Shown here piece by piece: positions 52,408-60,199 of a DNA stretch of 64,000 bases. Every line of letters starts with the position of its first letter. The first letter of the stretch is position 1. The position numbers and the translations under genes were made by a program. Origin of the DNA: Streptomyces sp. ML-6 (lineage in GTDB: Bacteria > Actinomycetota > Actinomycetes > Streptomycetales > Streptomycetaceae); assembly GCF_030116705.1 (NCBI RefSeq), contig NZ_JAOTIK010000001.1, positions 2,820,001 to 2,884,000 on the forward strand. The letters are read 5' to 3'. The notes under the pieces were generated by a model. It was not told the DNA's origin and did not search any database. It saw only the letters and a program-made list of their open reading frames with translations.

Positions 52408-53898
52408 ATGGCGTCCAGCCTGACGAAGGACCCGGCCAGTACTTCTGGATCCGAGAAGACCTTCTTCGGCCACCCCCGCGGCCTGGCCACTCTCTTCATG
52501 ACCGAGATGTGGGAGCGCTTCAGCTTCTACGGCATGCGGGCCCTGCTTCCGCTCTACCTGGTCTCCAGCTCCGGCCTGGACATGAACGCGGCCACGGCCA
52601 CCGCGATCTACTCCATCTACATGGCGATGGTGTACCTGCTCGCCATGCCCGGCGGATGGTTCGGCGACCGGGTCTGGGGGCCGCGCAAGACGGTCACCGT
52701 CTCGGCCTCGGTCATCATGCTGGGCCACCTGACGCTCGCGCTGCCCGGTTCCGGAACCTTCTTCGCCGGTCTGGCGCTCGTCGCGCTCGGCTCCGGGCTG
52801 CTGAAGGCCAACATCTCGACGATGGTCGGCCACCTCTACAACGGCCCGGAGGACCCGCGCCGCGACGGGGGCTTCACCGTCTTCTACATGGGCATCAACC
52901 TCGGTGCCTTCGCCGCGCCGCTGATCATCGGCACCGTCGGCGAGAAGGTGAACTGGCACCTCGGCTTCGCCATCGCGGCGGTCGGCATGGCGCTGGGCCT
53001 GGCCCAGTTCCTCATCGGCACCCGCCACCTCAGCGCGCGCAGCAGCGTCGTCCCGAAGCCGCTGTCGGCCGAGGAGCGCCGCTCCGCCCTGCGCAAGGGT
53101 CTGATCTGGCTGATCGTCGCCGTCGTCTTCTACGGCGTGCTCGTCGCCACCGACGTCTACACGCTGAACTGGGCGCTCGTCCCGATCACCGTCGCCGGTC
53201 TGCTCATCCCGGTCACGGTGCTGGTGCGGATCAAGCGCGACCGGGACCTGTCGAAGGCCGAGCAGTCGAAGATGTCCGGCTACATCTGGTTCTTCGTCGC
53301 CGCCGCCGTGTTCTGGATGATCTACGACCAGGGCGGTTCCACGCTGTCGCTCTTCGGTGAGTCCTCCACCACCGGCAGCGTGCTGGGCCTGGACTTCCCG
53401 ACCTCCTGGTACCAGACGATCAACCCGGTCTTCATCATGGCGATGGCCCCGGTCGTCGCCTGGATCTGGCTGGCGCTGAACCGGCGCGGCAAGGAGCCGA
53501 GCACGGTCGTCAAGTTCGGCTCGGGCCTCTTCCTCGTCGGTGTCTCCTTCTTCGTCTTCATGATGCCGCTGACCATGGCGTCGGACGGCGACAAGGTCAG
53601 CCCGATGTGGCTGGTGTCGATCTACTTCCTGCAGACCGTCGGTGAGCTCTGCCTCTCCCCGGTCGGCCTGTCGGTCACCACGAAGATGGCTCCGGCGAAG
53701 TACGGCAGCCAGATGATGGGTGTCTGGTTCCTCGCCGTCACCGCGGGCGACTGCACCACCAGCCTGCTGTCGCTGGCGGGCGTCAACCTGAACAAGACGG
53801 GGATCGTGGCCCTGGAGGCGGGGCTCGCCGTCGTCGCGGCGTTCGCGATCTGGATGTACCGCAAGAAGGTCACCCAGCTCATGGGGGACGTGCGCTGA
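52408..53898 (+). CDS. POT family proton-dependent oligopeptide transporter
   Basis: 496 residues, about 12-14 membrane helices. The proton-coupling ExxERFSFYG motif sits at E33-E36-R37 in TEMWERFSFYGMRALLPLYL. The loop GGWFGDRVWGPRKTV matches the POT signature, and MLGHLTLAL and GINLGAFAAPLI follow. Imports di- and tripeptides with protons. ATG 52408 (MASSLTKDPASTSGSEKTFF) has AAGGA nine bases upstream; the frame is open further upstream, but there it lacks family similarity and is Arg/Ser-rich. Confidence 0.95.
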   Translation: MASSLTKDPASTSGSEKTFFGHPRGLATLFMTEMWERFSFYGMRALLPLYLVSSSGLDMNAATATAIYSIYMAMVYLLAMPGGWFGDRVWGPRKTVTVSASVIMLGHLTLALPGSGTFFAGLALVALGSGLLKANISTMVGHLYNGPEDPRRDGGFTVFYMGINLGAFAAPLIIGTVGEKVNWHLGFAIAAVGMALGLAQFLIGTRHLSARSSVVPKPLSAEERRSALRKGLIWLIVAVVFYGVLVATDVYTLNWALVPITVAGLLIPVTVLVRIKRDRDLSKAEQSKMSGYIWFFVAAAVFWMIYDQGGSTLSLFGESSTTGSVLGLDFPTSWYQTINPVFIMAMAPVVAWIWLALNRRGKEPSTVVKFGSGLFLVGVSFFVFMMPLTMASDGDKVSPMWLVSIYFLQTVGELCLSPVGLSVTTKMAPAKYGSQMMGVWFLAVTAGDCTTSLLSLAGVNLNKTGIVALEAGLAVVAAFAIWMYRKKVTQLMGDVR

Positions 53899-53936
53899 TG
53901 CGCTGACCCGCCCATCCGCGTCGCACGCCCGTGCTC

Positions 53937-53975
53937 GTGCCCGCGCCCGTCCGGTTCTCCGGAGGGCGCGGGCAC
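53937..53975. terminator. Bidirectional terminator, POT / surface-protein cluster
   Basis: 12-bp perfect outer stem (GTGCCCGCGCCC with GGGCGCGGGCAC), a one-base bulge, a 5-bp inner stem and TTCT loop in the convergent gap. Confidence 0.85.
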
Positions 53976-54084
53976 GGTGCGTTCCGGGGCCGCCGCGCCG
54001 CCGGTGCGGCGGTACGACGGCCCCGGGCGATTCCGTACGGGTACGGGTGTTTCGTACGGATACGGGTGCGAGTGCGAGTACGGC

Positions 54085-55497
54085 TCAGGCGGTGCCGCGC
54101 AGCCTGCGCCAGGGGGTGAAGGCGAACACGGCGCCGCCGAGCAGGATCGTCGTGCCCGCGACCAGGCCGAGGGCGCGCAGGGTGCCGTGGTCCCCGGCCC
54201 CGGTGTCGGCCAGTCCGCCGCCGGAGGTCGCGGAGCCGGTGGCCCCGGCCGAGCCCGAGGCGGCGGAGCCGGACGCGCCGCCCTCCTGGGCCGTGGTGTC
54301 GAGTTCCAGCGACGGGCTCACCGTGCCCTTGATCTTGCAGGGGATGCTGATCTTCGAGGCGCCCAGGGTGACGTCGATGGTCAGGGTGCCGGGGCTGAGC
54401 GTGGACTTGCCGGACGCGCCCGGTTTGTAGGTGCCGGTCATGTCGGGCAGGTCGACCGGCTTGCCCTGCTCCAGCGGTTCGGTGTTGGCGGGTCCGGTGA
54501 CCTTCACCGAGCCCTTGTCGGCGCCGCCCAGGGTGACGTCCATGGACGGCTTGAGCGCACCGGCCGGCAGGGCGGCCGGGCTGTCCATCACGCCCTTGGC
54601 CGTCTTGACCGTGAGCGCGTAGCTGCCGCCGCTCTTCTTGGCGTTGATCGTCACCTTGGAGGCGATGTCGGCCGGGCCGGGGGACGTACAGGTGAAGTTG
54701 GCGGAGACCTCCTTGCCCGGGAAGTCGGTCTGCCCGTCGCCCCCGCCGGAACCGGACGTGGAGCCGGAGGTGGTCCCGGACGTGGTGCCGGACGTGGTGC
54801 CTCCGGAGGCCGACGTGCTGCCGCCGGAGCCCGAGGTGGTGCCGGAGGTCGTACCGCCCGCGGTGGTGGAACCGGAGCTGGTGCCACCGGTCGTGCCACT
54901 GGTCGTACCGCTGGTCGTGCCGGAGCTGGTGCCGCCCGTGGTCGTCGAGCCGCCGTCGGTGACCTTGATGGTCGCGCCCGGCTGCACGGTCCCCTTCGGG
55001 CTGCACTTGGTGTCCGTGGAGATCGGCTTGGAGACGTTGATGTCGTACGCGTCCGGCGTCAGCGTGATCTCACCGGCCTTCTCCAGCTTCAGCGTGCCCT
55101 TCATGTCGGACAGCAGCATGTCGCTGTTCTTCGGAATCGGCGGGTTCTGCCGCGGTCCTTCCATCCGCAGGGTGCCCGTGGCCGCGCCGCCCAGCTTGAT
55201 CGTGCCGGTCGGCTTGACCGTGTCCTTGTCCAGGTCGAGCACGTCGGGGTTCTTGGAAGCGGCCCGGACCGTCTTCCACACCACCTCGACGGTGTCCCCG
55301 ACCTCGGCCTCGGCGGGCGCGGTCAGCTGCACCACGGTGGTGCCCTGCATGGCCGGCAGCCCGGAGATGGGCGGGGGTATGCACTCGGTGCTGTACGAGA
55401 TGTCGGCGGCCTCGGCCGGGGTGGCGGCCAGCAGCAGGCCCGCCCCGCCGAGCATCATCGCGACTCCCGCCGCGACCGTCCTCCGTTGCGTACTCAC
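54085..55497 (-). CDS. Sortase-anchored surface protein with two homologous ectodomains (LADTG)
   Basis: 470 residues from GTG 55497 (VSTQRRTVAAGVAMMLGG), with GAAGGGA upstream and a GTGA overlap with the preceding gene. Signal peptide to about residue 31 (TPAEAAD). Two beta-rich domains flank a Ser/Thr/Gly linker of TSGTTSG repeats (about 180-250). The second domain (SANFTCTSPGPADIASKVTI to SLELDTTAQ) is clearly homologous to the ectodomain of the 57860-58561 product. The C-terminus is a sortase signal: LADTG at 429-433, a hydrophobic helix, then RRLRGTA. LAxTG is the motif used by Streptomyces class E sortases. Function unknown. Confidence 0.88.
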   Translation of the reverse strand: MSTQRRTVAAGVAMMLGGAGLLLAATPAEAADISYSTECIPPPISGLPAMQGTTVVQLTAPAEAEVGDTVEVVWKTVRAASKNPDVLDLDKDTVKPTGTIKLGGAATGTLRMEGPRQNPPIPKNSDMLLSDMKGTLKLEKAGEITLTPDAYDINVSKPISTDTKCSPKGTVQPGATIKVTDGGSTTTGGTSSGTTSGTTSGTTGGTSSGSTTAGGTTSGTTSGSGGSTSASGGTTSGTTSGTTSGSTSGSGGGDGQTDFPGKEVSANFTCTSPGPADIASKVTINAKKSGGSYALTVKTAKGVMDSPAALPAGALKPSMDVTLGGADKGSVKVTGPANTEPLEQGKPVDLPDMTGTYKPGASGKSTLSPGTLTIDVTLGASKISIPCKIKGTVSPSLELDTTAQEGGASGSAASGSAGATGSATSGGGLADTGAGDHGTLRALGLVAGTTILLGGAVFAFTPWRRLRGTA

Positions 55498-56678
55498 GAC
55501 TGTCCCTTCGTCGTCGGTCTGTTCCCTGACGGTGCGGAATCGGGGGTGAACCACGGCAGCGCGGCCGTGGTGGCGGCCGGGTCGTCGGCGGACCCGGCCG
55601 GAGGGTTCGTGGGCGCGGCGGCCGGACGCGGACGGTGGCGGCGCCCGGCGCGGGCCGGAGCGCGCGGGGTACGGGCCGGAGCGCGCGGGGAACGGGGGCG
55701 CACCTTGTCGACGACCGCCATACCGATCCGGAACACGGCGGCCGGCACCACCAGGCACAACAGCACCCAGAAGAGCGTGACCCCCCAGGGGCGGCCGACC
55801 CCCCACGGCTGCTCGACCAGCACCTTGCCGCCGTACCTGAGCGAGATCTGGTAGTCGCCGTGGGCGCCCGCGGCCAGCTCGACCGGCAGCTCGATCCGGG
55901 CCTTGCGGCCGGAGGCGATGGTGCCGCGCCACGGCCGTTCCTCCCACTGCGGCGCGAAGACGCCGTGCGCGGTGCCGATCTCGAAGACCGGGTCCTCGAC
56001 CGGGGCGGAGCCGAGGTTGCCCACGGTGAGGACGAGGCGCCGGGCGGGCGGGGCCCCGAACCAGGTGAGGATGCCGCTGTCGCCCTCCAGCCGTGCGGTG
56101 GCGAGCACCGCGAGCCTGCCGCCCGTGCCCTCCTTCGGCAGCGGGGCGGTCGGGTGGCCCGCGACGACGAACACGGCGTCGGCGTCGGCCCGTTCGCCGG
56201 TGACGGTGGCGATGTGCACCACGCACGGGCAGGGCACGGGCGGTTCGGCGACCGGCAGCTTCTTGCGGAAGCCGCCCTCCGCGTCGGTGGTGACGGCCCG
56301 GCCGTCGGCGTTGGCGCAGGAGTTGGTGCCGCCGATCACGCCGCGGTCCGGGGTGGACCGGCCGCAGATCAGCATCATCAGCAACGTGTTCGGGCGCCAG
56401 CCTCGGCCCTTCACGGTGATCTCGCCACCCTTGCCCGCCTGCCGGGCGGAGAGCGTGACCACGGGCTTCGCATCTTTCTCCGCCGCCTTGGCTCCCAGCG
56501 TCGCCTTCGCGGACGCCACCTCGACGCCCCCCGTCGCCTTCGCGTCCGCCGCTCCGGCGCCGGTCGCGGGGAGCAGCAGGAGGGCGGGCAGAAGTACGGG
56601 CAGCAGTACGGCGAGCAGTGCCGCGGTCCGCCGCCGACCGCCTCTCCGGAGTGCCGCCGGTCCGGCCTGTCCCGTCAC
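55494..56678 (-). CDS. Membrane protein with neocarzinostatin-like domain
   Basis: 394 residues from GTG 56678 (VTGQAGPAALRRGGRRRTAA); overlaps both neighbours by GTGA. Signal peptide to about 44. An immunoglobulin-like neocarzinostatin-fold domain at about 72-175: VTLSARQAGKGGEITVKGRG, then WRPNTLLMMLICG, TTDAEGGFRKKLPV and PPVPCPCVVHIATVTGE, with cysteines at 105, 121, 150 and 152. A second beta region (LVLTVGNLGSAPVEDPVFEI) follows, one membrane helix near 300-323, and a 71-residue Arg/Pro/Ala cytoplasmic tail. Probably a structural partner in the surface cluster rather than an enediyne carrier. Confidence 0.82.
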   Translation of the reverse strand: MTGQAGPAALRRGGRRRTAALLAVLLPVLLPALLLLPATGAGAADAKATGGVEVASAKATLGAKAAEKDAKPVVTLSARQAGKGGEITVKGRGWRPNTLLMMLICGRSTPDRGVIGGTNSCANADGRAVTTDAEGGFRKKLPVAEPPVPCPCVVHIATVTGERADADAVFVVAGHPTAPLPKEGTGGRLAVLATARLEGDSGILTWFGAPPARRLVLTVGNLGSAPVEDPVFEIGTAHGVFAPQWEERPWRGTIASGRKARIELPVELAAGAHGDYQISLRYGGKVLVEQPWGVGRPWGVTLFWVLLCLVVPAAVFRIGMAVVDKVRPRSPRAPARTPRAPARAGRRHRPRPAAAPTNPPAGSADDPAATTAALPWFTPDSAPSGNRPTTKGQS

Positions 56679-57703
56679 GATTCCGCTCCCGCCTGCACCG
56701 AATGCCTCGTCCCGGAGTGCTGCTGCTGGTCCCGCGCGGCCCGCTCGCCGTCCGGCAACCGCTCGTCGCCCGTCGACCGGCCCTCGTCCGCCGGTCGGCC
56801 GCGCGGGCGCCGGCGCCGGTACGCGTACGCGCCGGTGGCGACGGCGGCCAGGAGGAACAGCGCGCCGCCGGTCAGCGGGGCCCACGGGACGAAGACCGCG
56901 CGGGCGGTCGCCTCGCCGTGCACGTCGCCCGCCGCGGTGACGCGCAGCCGGACGGTCGTCGAGTCCAGCGCGGGGGTGTCCCGCCACGGTTCGGTGAGCC
57001 CGAGGCGCTGTCCGGGCAGCAGGCGCACCGGCAGGGCGCGGGCCTCGCGCCGCAGCACCGTCCCGAACAGCCCGTCGGCCCGGACGGCGACTTCCGGGGC
57101 GAGGACCGTGTTGCCCCGGTTGACCAGCGTGTAGTGGATGGTCCGGCCGGACACGGTGACGTCCTCGACGGTGAGCGCGGCCACGGCCGGTCCGCCGATC
57201 CGCAGCCGGAGGTCCACCTCCACCGAGCGGTCGCCGCCGCGTACGACGAGCGCGCCGGAACGGTCGCCGGGCACCGCCCCGGCCGGGACCGTGACGGTGA
57301 ACGGCACGTCGGCGCGGGTGCGGGCGGGCACGGTCACCTCGGTGGCGGCGGCCCGCAGCCAGGCCCCGGGGCCGGTGCCGGGCGCGCCCCCCGTGCCCGG
57401 CCGCGGTGCGGTCGTCGCCCCGGGCCCGTCCGTGCCGCGCAGGCGCACGGTGATCGGGGAGGAGCCGGGGTTGGTGACGGAGAGCCGGTCCTGCAGAACG
57501 CTGCCGGGCGCCCCCTCCAGGTAGAAGTACGGTCTGCTGCCCTTCCCGCCCGAACCGCTCCCGGCAGGCCGCGCCGTCCACGACGCGTCCTTCGCGGGCG
57601 ACGGCGCCCGGGGAACGGCGACCGCCTCCGGGGGCACGGCGAGAGCGCACAGCAGTACGGCGAGGGCGAGTCGGACGGCGCGGCCGGTCGTCGGCGGCGG
57701 CAT
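56675..57703 (-). CDS. WxL-interacting/DUF916-like membrane-anchored surface protein
   Basis: 342 residues from ATG 57703 (MPPPTTGRAVRLALAVLLCA) with AGGGAG upstream. Signal peptide to about 29. An Ig-like domain of the WxL-protein-interacting, peptidoglycan-binding (DUF916/WxLIP) type at about 55-175: RPYFYLEGAPGSVLQDRLSV, then SSPITVRLRG, VTVPARTRADVPFTVTVPAG and DRSGALVVRG. A second beta domain (TIHYTLVNRGNTVLAPEVAV) follows, and one C-terminal helix (TGGALFLLAAVATGAYAYRR) with a basic tail. In firmicutes such proteins tether WxL surface complexes. Here they are coupled to sortase substrates. Confidence 0.85.
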   Translation of the reverse strand: MPPPTTGRAVRLALAVLLCALAVPPEAVAVPRAPSPAKDASWTARPAGSGSGGKGSRPYFYLEGAPGSVLQDRLSVTNPGSSPITVRLRGTDGPGATTAPRPGTGGAPGTGPGAWLRAAATEVTVPARTRADVPFTVTVPAGAVPGDRSGALVVRGGDRSVEVDLRLRIGGPAVAALTVEDVTVSGRTIHYTLVNRGNTVLAPEVAVRADGLFGTVLRREARALPVRLLPGQRLGLTEPWRDTPALDSTTVRLRVTAAGDVHGEATARAVFVPWAPLTGGALFLLAAVATGAYAYRRRRPRGRPADEGRSTGDERLPDGERAARDQQQHSGTRHSVQAGAES

Positions 57704-57859
57704 GGGCGGCTCCCTGGTGCGTGACGGCGGCGGCTGGGTCTCGTGGACCGCGGGCCCGGACGTACCGGCCACGGCTCCCCGGGGCGGATGGACGTACCGG
57801 TCACGGCTCCTCCGGCGCGGGCGTACCGGGCACAGGCACGGGCGTACCGGCGGAAACGC

Positions 57860-58561
57860 CTAGCGGCCCACCGCCCCCGCCTCCTGCCGCTGTCCCCGCC
57901 GGGTCAGCCAGAGCACCCCCGCCGCACCGGTCAGCAGCACCGTGCCGCCGAGCGTGCCGAGCGCCACGGCCGAGTCGAGCGGACCGGTCTTCGGCAGCTG
58001 CCCGCCGGCCGGGTCGTCGTTCCCGCCGCCGGTCGCCGTGCCGCCCCCGCCCCCGGCGGCCGTCACGTCGAGCCGGAGCGACGGGCCGGGGTTGTTGGCG
58101 GGGGTGCAGGTGGTGGTCGTGCCCAGCGCCTTGATGGTGAGCACCCCGGCGGTGAAGTCGACCTTGCCGCTCTTCTTCGGCGTGTACGTGCCCGACAAGT
58201 CGCTGATCTTGATGGGGGTGTTGGCGGGTATCGCCGCGGAGTTCGACGGGCCGGAGACCTGGACCCGGCCCGGATCGGCGCCGCCCACCTCGATCACCGC
58301 GCTGGGGTTCATCGCGCCCTTGCCCAGTTCGACGGGGCTGGACGAGACGCCCTTCTGGAAGGACATCGTGAGCCGGTAGCCGTTGCCGCTCCGGACGCTC
58401 TTGATGTCGATGGGGGACACGGCGCTCTTGTCGCCGATCGGGGTCTTGCACTTGTAGTCGACGTCCACGACCGTGGCGTGGGCGGCGGGCGCGGCCATCA
58501 GCACCACCGTGCCCGCCAGCGCGGACGCCAGCGCGAGAGCTGTTCGCTTCTGGTAGGACAC
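57860..58561 (-). CDS. Sortase-anchored surface protein with one ectodomain (LPKTG)
   Basis: 233 residues from GTG 58561 (VSYQKRTALALASALAGTVV). Signal peptide to about 29 (AAPAAHATV). A ~135-residue beta-rich domain: KGVSSSPVELGKGAMNPSAV, then GGADPGRVQVSGP, LSGTYTPKKSGKVDFTAGVL and CTPANNPGPSLRLDVT. This matches the second domain of the LADTG protein block by block. Gly/Thr-rich stalk, LPKTG at 189-193, a hydrophobic helix and a basic tail complete a sorting signal. It heads the cluster, 156 bp before the DUF916-like gene. Function unknown. Confidence 0.88.
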   Translation of the reverse strand: MSYQKRTALALASALAGTVVLMAAPAAHATVVDVDYKCKTPIGDKSAVSPIDIKSVRSGNGYRLTMSFQKGVSSSPVELGKGAMNPSAVIEVGGADPGRVQVSGPSNSAAIPANTPIKISDLSGTYTPKKSGKVDFTAGVLTIKALGTTTTCTPANNPGPSLRLDVTAAGGGGGTATGGGNDDPAGGQLPKTGPLDSAVALGTLGGTVLLTGAAGVLWLTRRGQRQEAGAVGR

Positions 58562-58579
58562 CTCTGAGTTCCCCTCATG

Positions 58580-58646
58580 CCGGAAGTTGCCGAAGGTCGC
58601 CGGAAGCCACCGGAAGGCGCCGGAGGTCGCCGGAAATCCTCGGGAG
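58580..58646. repeat. 10-bp phased CCGGAAG repeats upstream of the surface cluster
   Basis: CCGGAAG or one-mismatch variants begin at 58580, 58590, 58600, 58610, 58620 and 58630, with a weak seventh at 58640. They start 18 bases upstream of the LPKTG gene start, on one face of the helix. Confidence 0.8.
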
Positions 58647-58739
58647 CCGTCGCGCGCCGCGGCGCACCGGCGCACGTTACTGACGACACATCAGATCGGC
58701 GCTCAAGGTACGCCCGGCAACTTGAGGAGGGAAGACAAA

Positions 58740-58762
58740 GAGCGCGCCGATCCGGCGCGCTC
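58740..58762 (-). terminator. Terminator of the anti-sigma ATPase gene
   Basis: Perfect 10-bp GAGCGCGCCG/CGGCGCGCTC stem with a three-base loop. On the minus strand it is followed by TTTGTCTTC. It lies 29 bp after the ATPase stop. Confidence 0.75.
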
Positions 58763-58790
58763 CTGAGGGGTGGTACGTACGGAAGGTGCC

Positions 58791-59315
58791 CTACGCGGGG
58801 GCGGCCAGCTCCGCCCAGACGGTCTTGCCGGGCCGGCCCGGTACCCGGAGGACGCCCCAGTCCAGGCAGAGCCGCTGCACGATGAACATGCCGTGGCCGC
58901 CGGGCCGGCCGGCCCGGTGCGGGGTGCGGGGTGCGGGCTGTCCCGCGCCCGAGTCGACGACCTCCACCCGCAGCACCTTCGCCGTGCAGGCGATGCGCAT
59001 CTCCTCGGGGCCGTCCGCGTGCAGGCAGGCGTTGGTGACCAGTTCGGAGACGACCAGCAGGACGTCCTCGGCGGCGGCCCGGCCGTCGGCGCCGGACGCG
59101 GGGAGCCAGCCCCATTCGTGGAGCGCCTGGCGGGCGAAGTCGCGGGCCGTCGGCACGGTGCCGCCGATGTCGCGCAGCGACAGGGTGTGCCACTGCCACT
59201 CGGCCGGTCCGGAGGAGGAGGCGGCACCGGCGCCCGCGTCCAGGTGTGCGTCCACGCCGACGTCCTCCGGCTCGCGGCCGAGGTCGCCCGGCGGGTGCTG
59301 CCGGGTGGTGCTCAT
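58791..59315 (-). CDS. prsI: RsbW-like anti-sigma factor ATPase
   Basis: 174 residues, MSTTRQHPPGDLGREPEDVG. GHKL ATPase: N-box VVSELVTNACLHA (E91, N95), G1 VVDSGAG (D121) and G2 PGGHGMFIVQRLCLDWGV. RsbW-type kinases bind a sigma factor and phosphorylate a STAS antagonist; both lie next door. Gene order (ATPase, STAS, divergent sigma) agrees with the prsI-arsI-sigI locus that I recall from S. coelicolor, hence the tentative symbol. The 30-residue N-terminal tail is unlike RsbW. Confidence 0.8.
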   Translation of the reverse strand: MSTTRQHPPGDLGREPEDVGVDAHLDAGAGAASSSGPAEWQWHTLSLRDIGGTVPTARDFARQALHEWGWLPASGADGRAAAEDVLLVVSELVTNACLHADGPEEMRIACTAKVLRVEVVDSGAGQPAPRTPHRAGRPGGHGMFIVQRLCLDWGVLRVPGRPGKTVWAELAAPA

Positions 59316-59546
59316 CAGCGCTTCACCTCACCGATTCACCATGTCGCCATCAAAACAATGTGACAGTCGCAGTTTCAGATACAGATACAGGTACGGGTAC
59401 CAGTACGGATGGGAAGCGCGCCGGTCGCCCGCGGCTCCGCCGGATGTCTTCTGCCCGGCCGAATCGTGACAACACCCACTTCGTCCGCGCGGATCGCGTG
59501 ACACTGGCAACAGCCGGCGTGCCCGGGTCGCGATCGCGCGGCGCGG
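59316..59546. promoter_or_regulatory. Promoter region of the ATPase gene with GATACA-type hexamer repeats
   Basis: The low-GC stretch 59340-59410 contains CAGATACAGATACAGGTACG, a hexanucleotide slippage series decaying into CGGGTACCAGTACGG. It separates the STAS and ATPase genes and probably carries the ATPase promoter. Confidence 0.4.
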
Positions 59547-59915
59547 TCACCCGTCCAGAGCGGCTTCGAGGGAGTCGTGGACGGTGAAGACCGCCTCGGC
59601 CCCGGTGATCTCGAAGACTCTCGCCACCACCGGCAGCATTCCGGCCAAATGGACCCCTCCCCCGGCCGCTTCCGCCTTGAGGCGGGCACCGAGCAGCACG
59701 TTGAGCCCGGTGGAATCACAGAATTCGAGGCGCGAGCAGTCGACCACCAGGCGCGCCCGCCCCTGCTCGACCGCGTGCTCCAGGGGTTCTCGCAACAGGT
59801 CCGCCGTGTGGTGATCCAGCTCACCCACCGGTGTCACGACCTCGCTGCGCCCCTCGGTCCGGACCTCGACCTGAAGTCGTCCCCGGTTCGCACTGCCGAC
59901 CGTCCCGCGGTCCAT
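59547..59915 (-). CDS. arsI: STAS-domain anti-anti-sigma factor
   Basis: 122 residues from ATG 59915 (MDRGTVGSANRGRLQVEVRT) with AGAGGGA upstream. STAS fold with VVTPVGELDHHTADLLREPL and the phosphorylatable S68 in LEFCDSTGLNVLLGARL. Unphosphorylated, it would capture the ATPase and free the sigma factor. It is divergent from the sigma gene and 231 bp upstream of the ATPase gene. The symbol rests on synteny recalled from S. coelicolor. Confidence 0.85.
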   Translation of the reverse strand: MDRGTVGSANRGRLQVEVRTEGRSEVVTPVGELDHHTADLLREPLEHAVEQGRARLVVDCSRLEFCDSTGLNVLLGARLKAEAAGGGVHLAGMLPVVARVFEITGAEAVFTVHDSLEAALDG

Positions 59916-60199
59916 GCCCGTCCCTCTTCGCCGTTCGTCACTGGCCGCGTCGCCGCGTGCACAGATCCGTATGTGCTGTCTCTGACGTTCTTGGAACAGT
60001 ACGCGCTCTGTGCGCCACGCGATACCCGAAGACCTCAACAAACCGGACATATGGCATCAATTGGCGCTTGTAACTGTCCATCCGTAGCGGGTAAGGGTAG
60101 AGGGACCTCAAAAAACACGGCCGGCTTCGGAGGCGCCGCTTCACCGCAGGAACACGTATGGGCATCGGCAGCCATATGCCGAGAACGATGGAGGAGACC
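59916..60199 (+). promoter_or_regulatory. sigma-factor upstream region with GGGTAA candidate -10
   Basis: 284-bp divergent gap, lower in GC than its surroundings. GGGTAA (60089-60094), followed by GGGTAG, resembles the GGGTA(C/T) -10 of sigma-B/F-type promoters in Streptomyces and could autoregulate the gene. No good GNNT -35 is found at the ideal distance. Confidence 0.35.

Noticed and set aside
55498..56226. Longer start for the LADTG protein at 56226
   Set aside because: This region is the neocarzinostatin-like gene in another frame. The GTG at 55497 begins a proper signal peptide.
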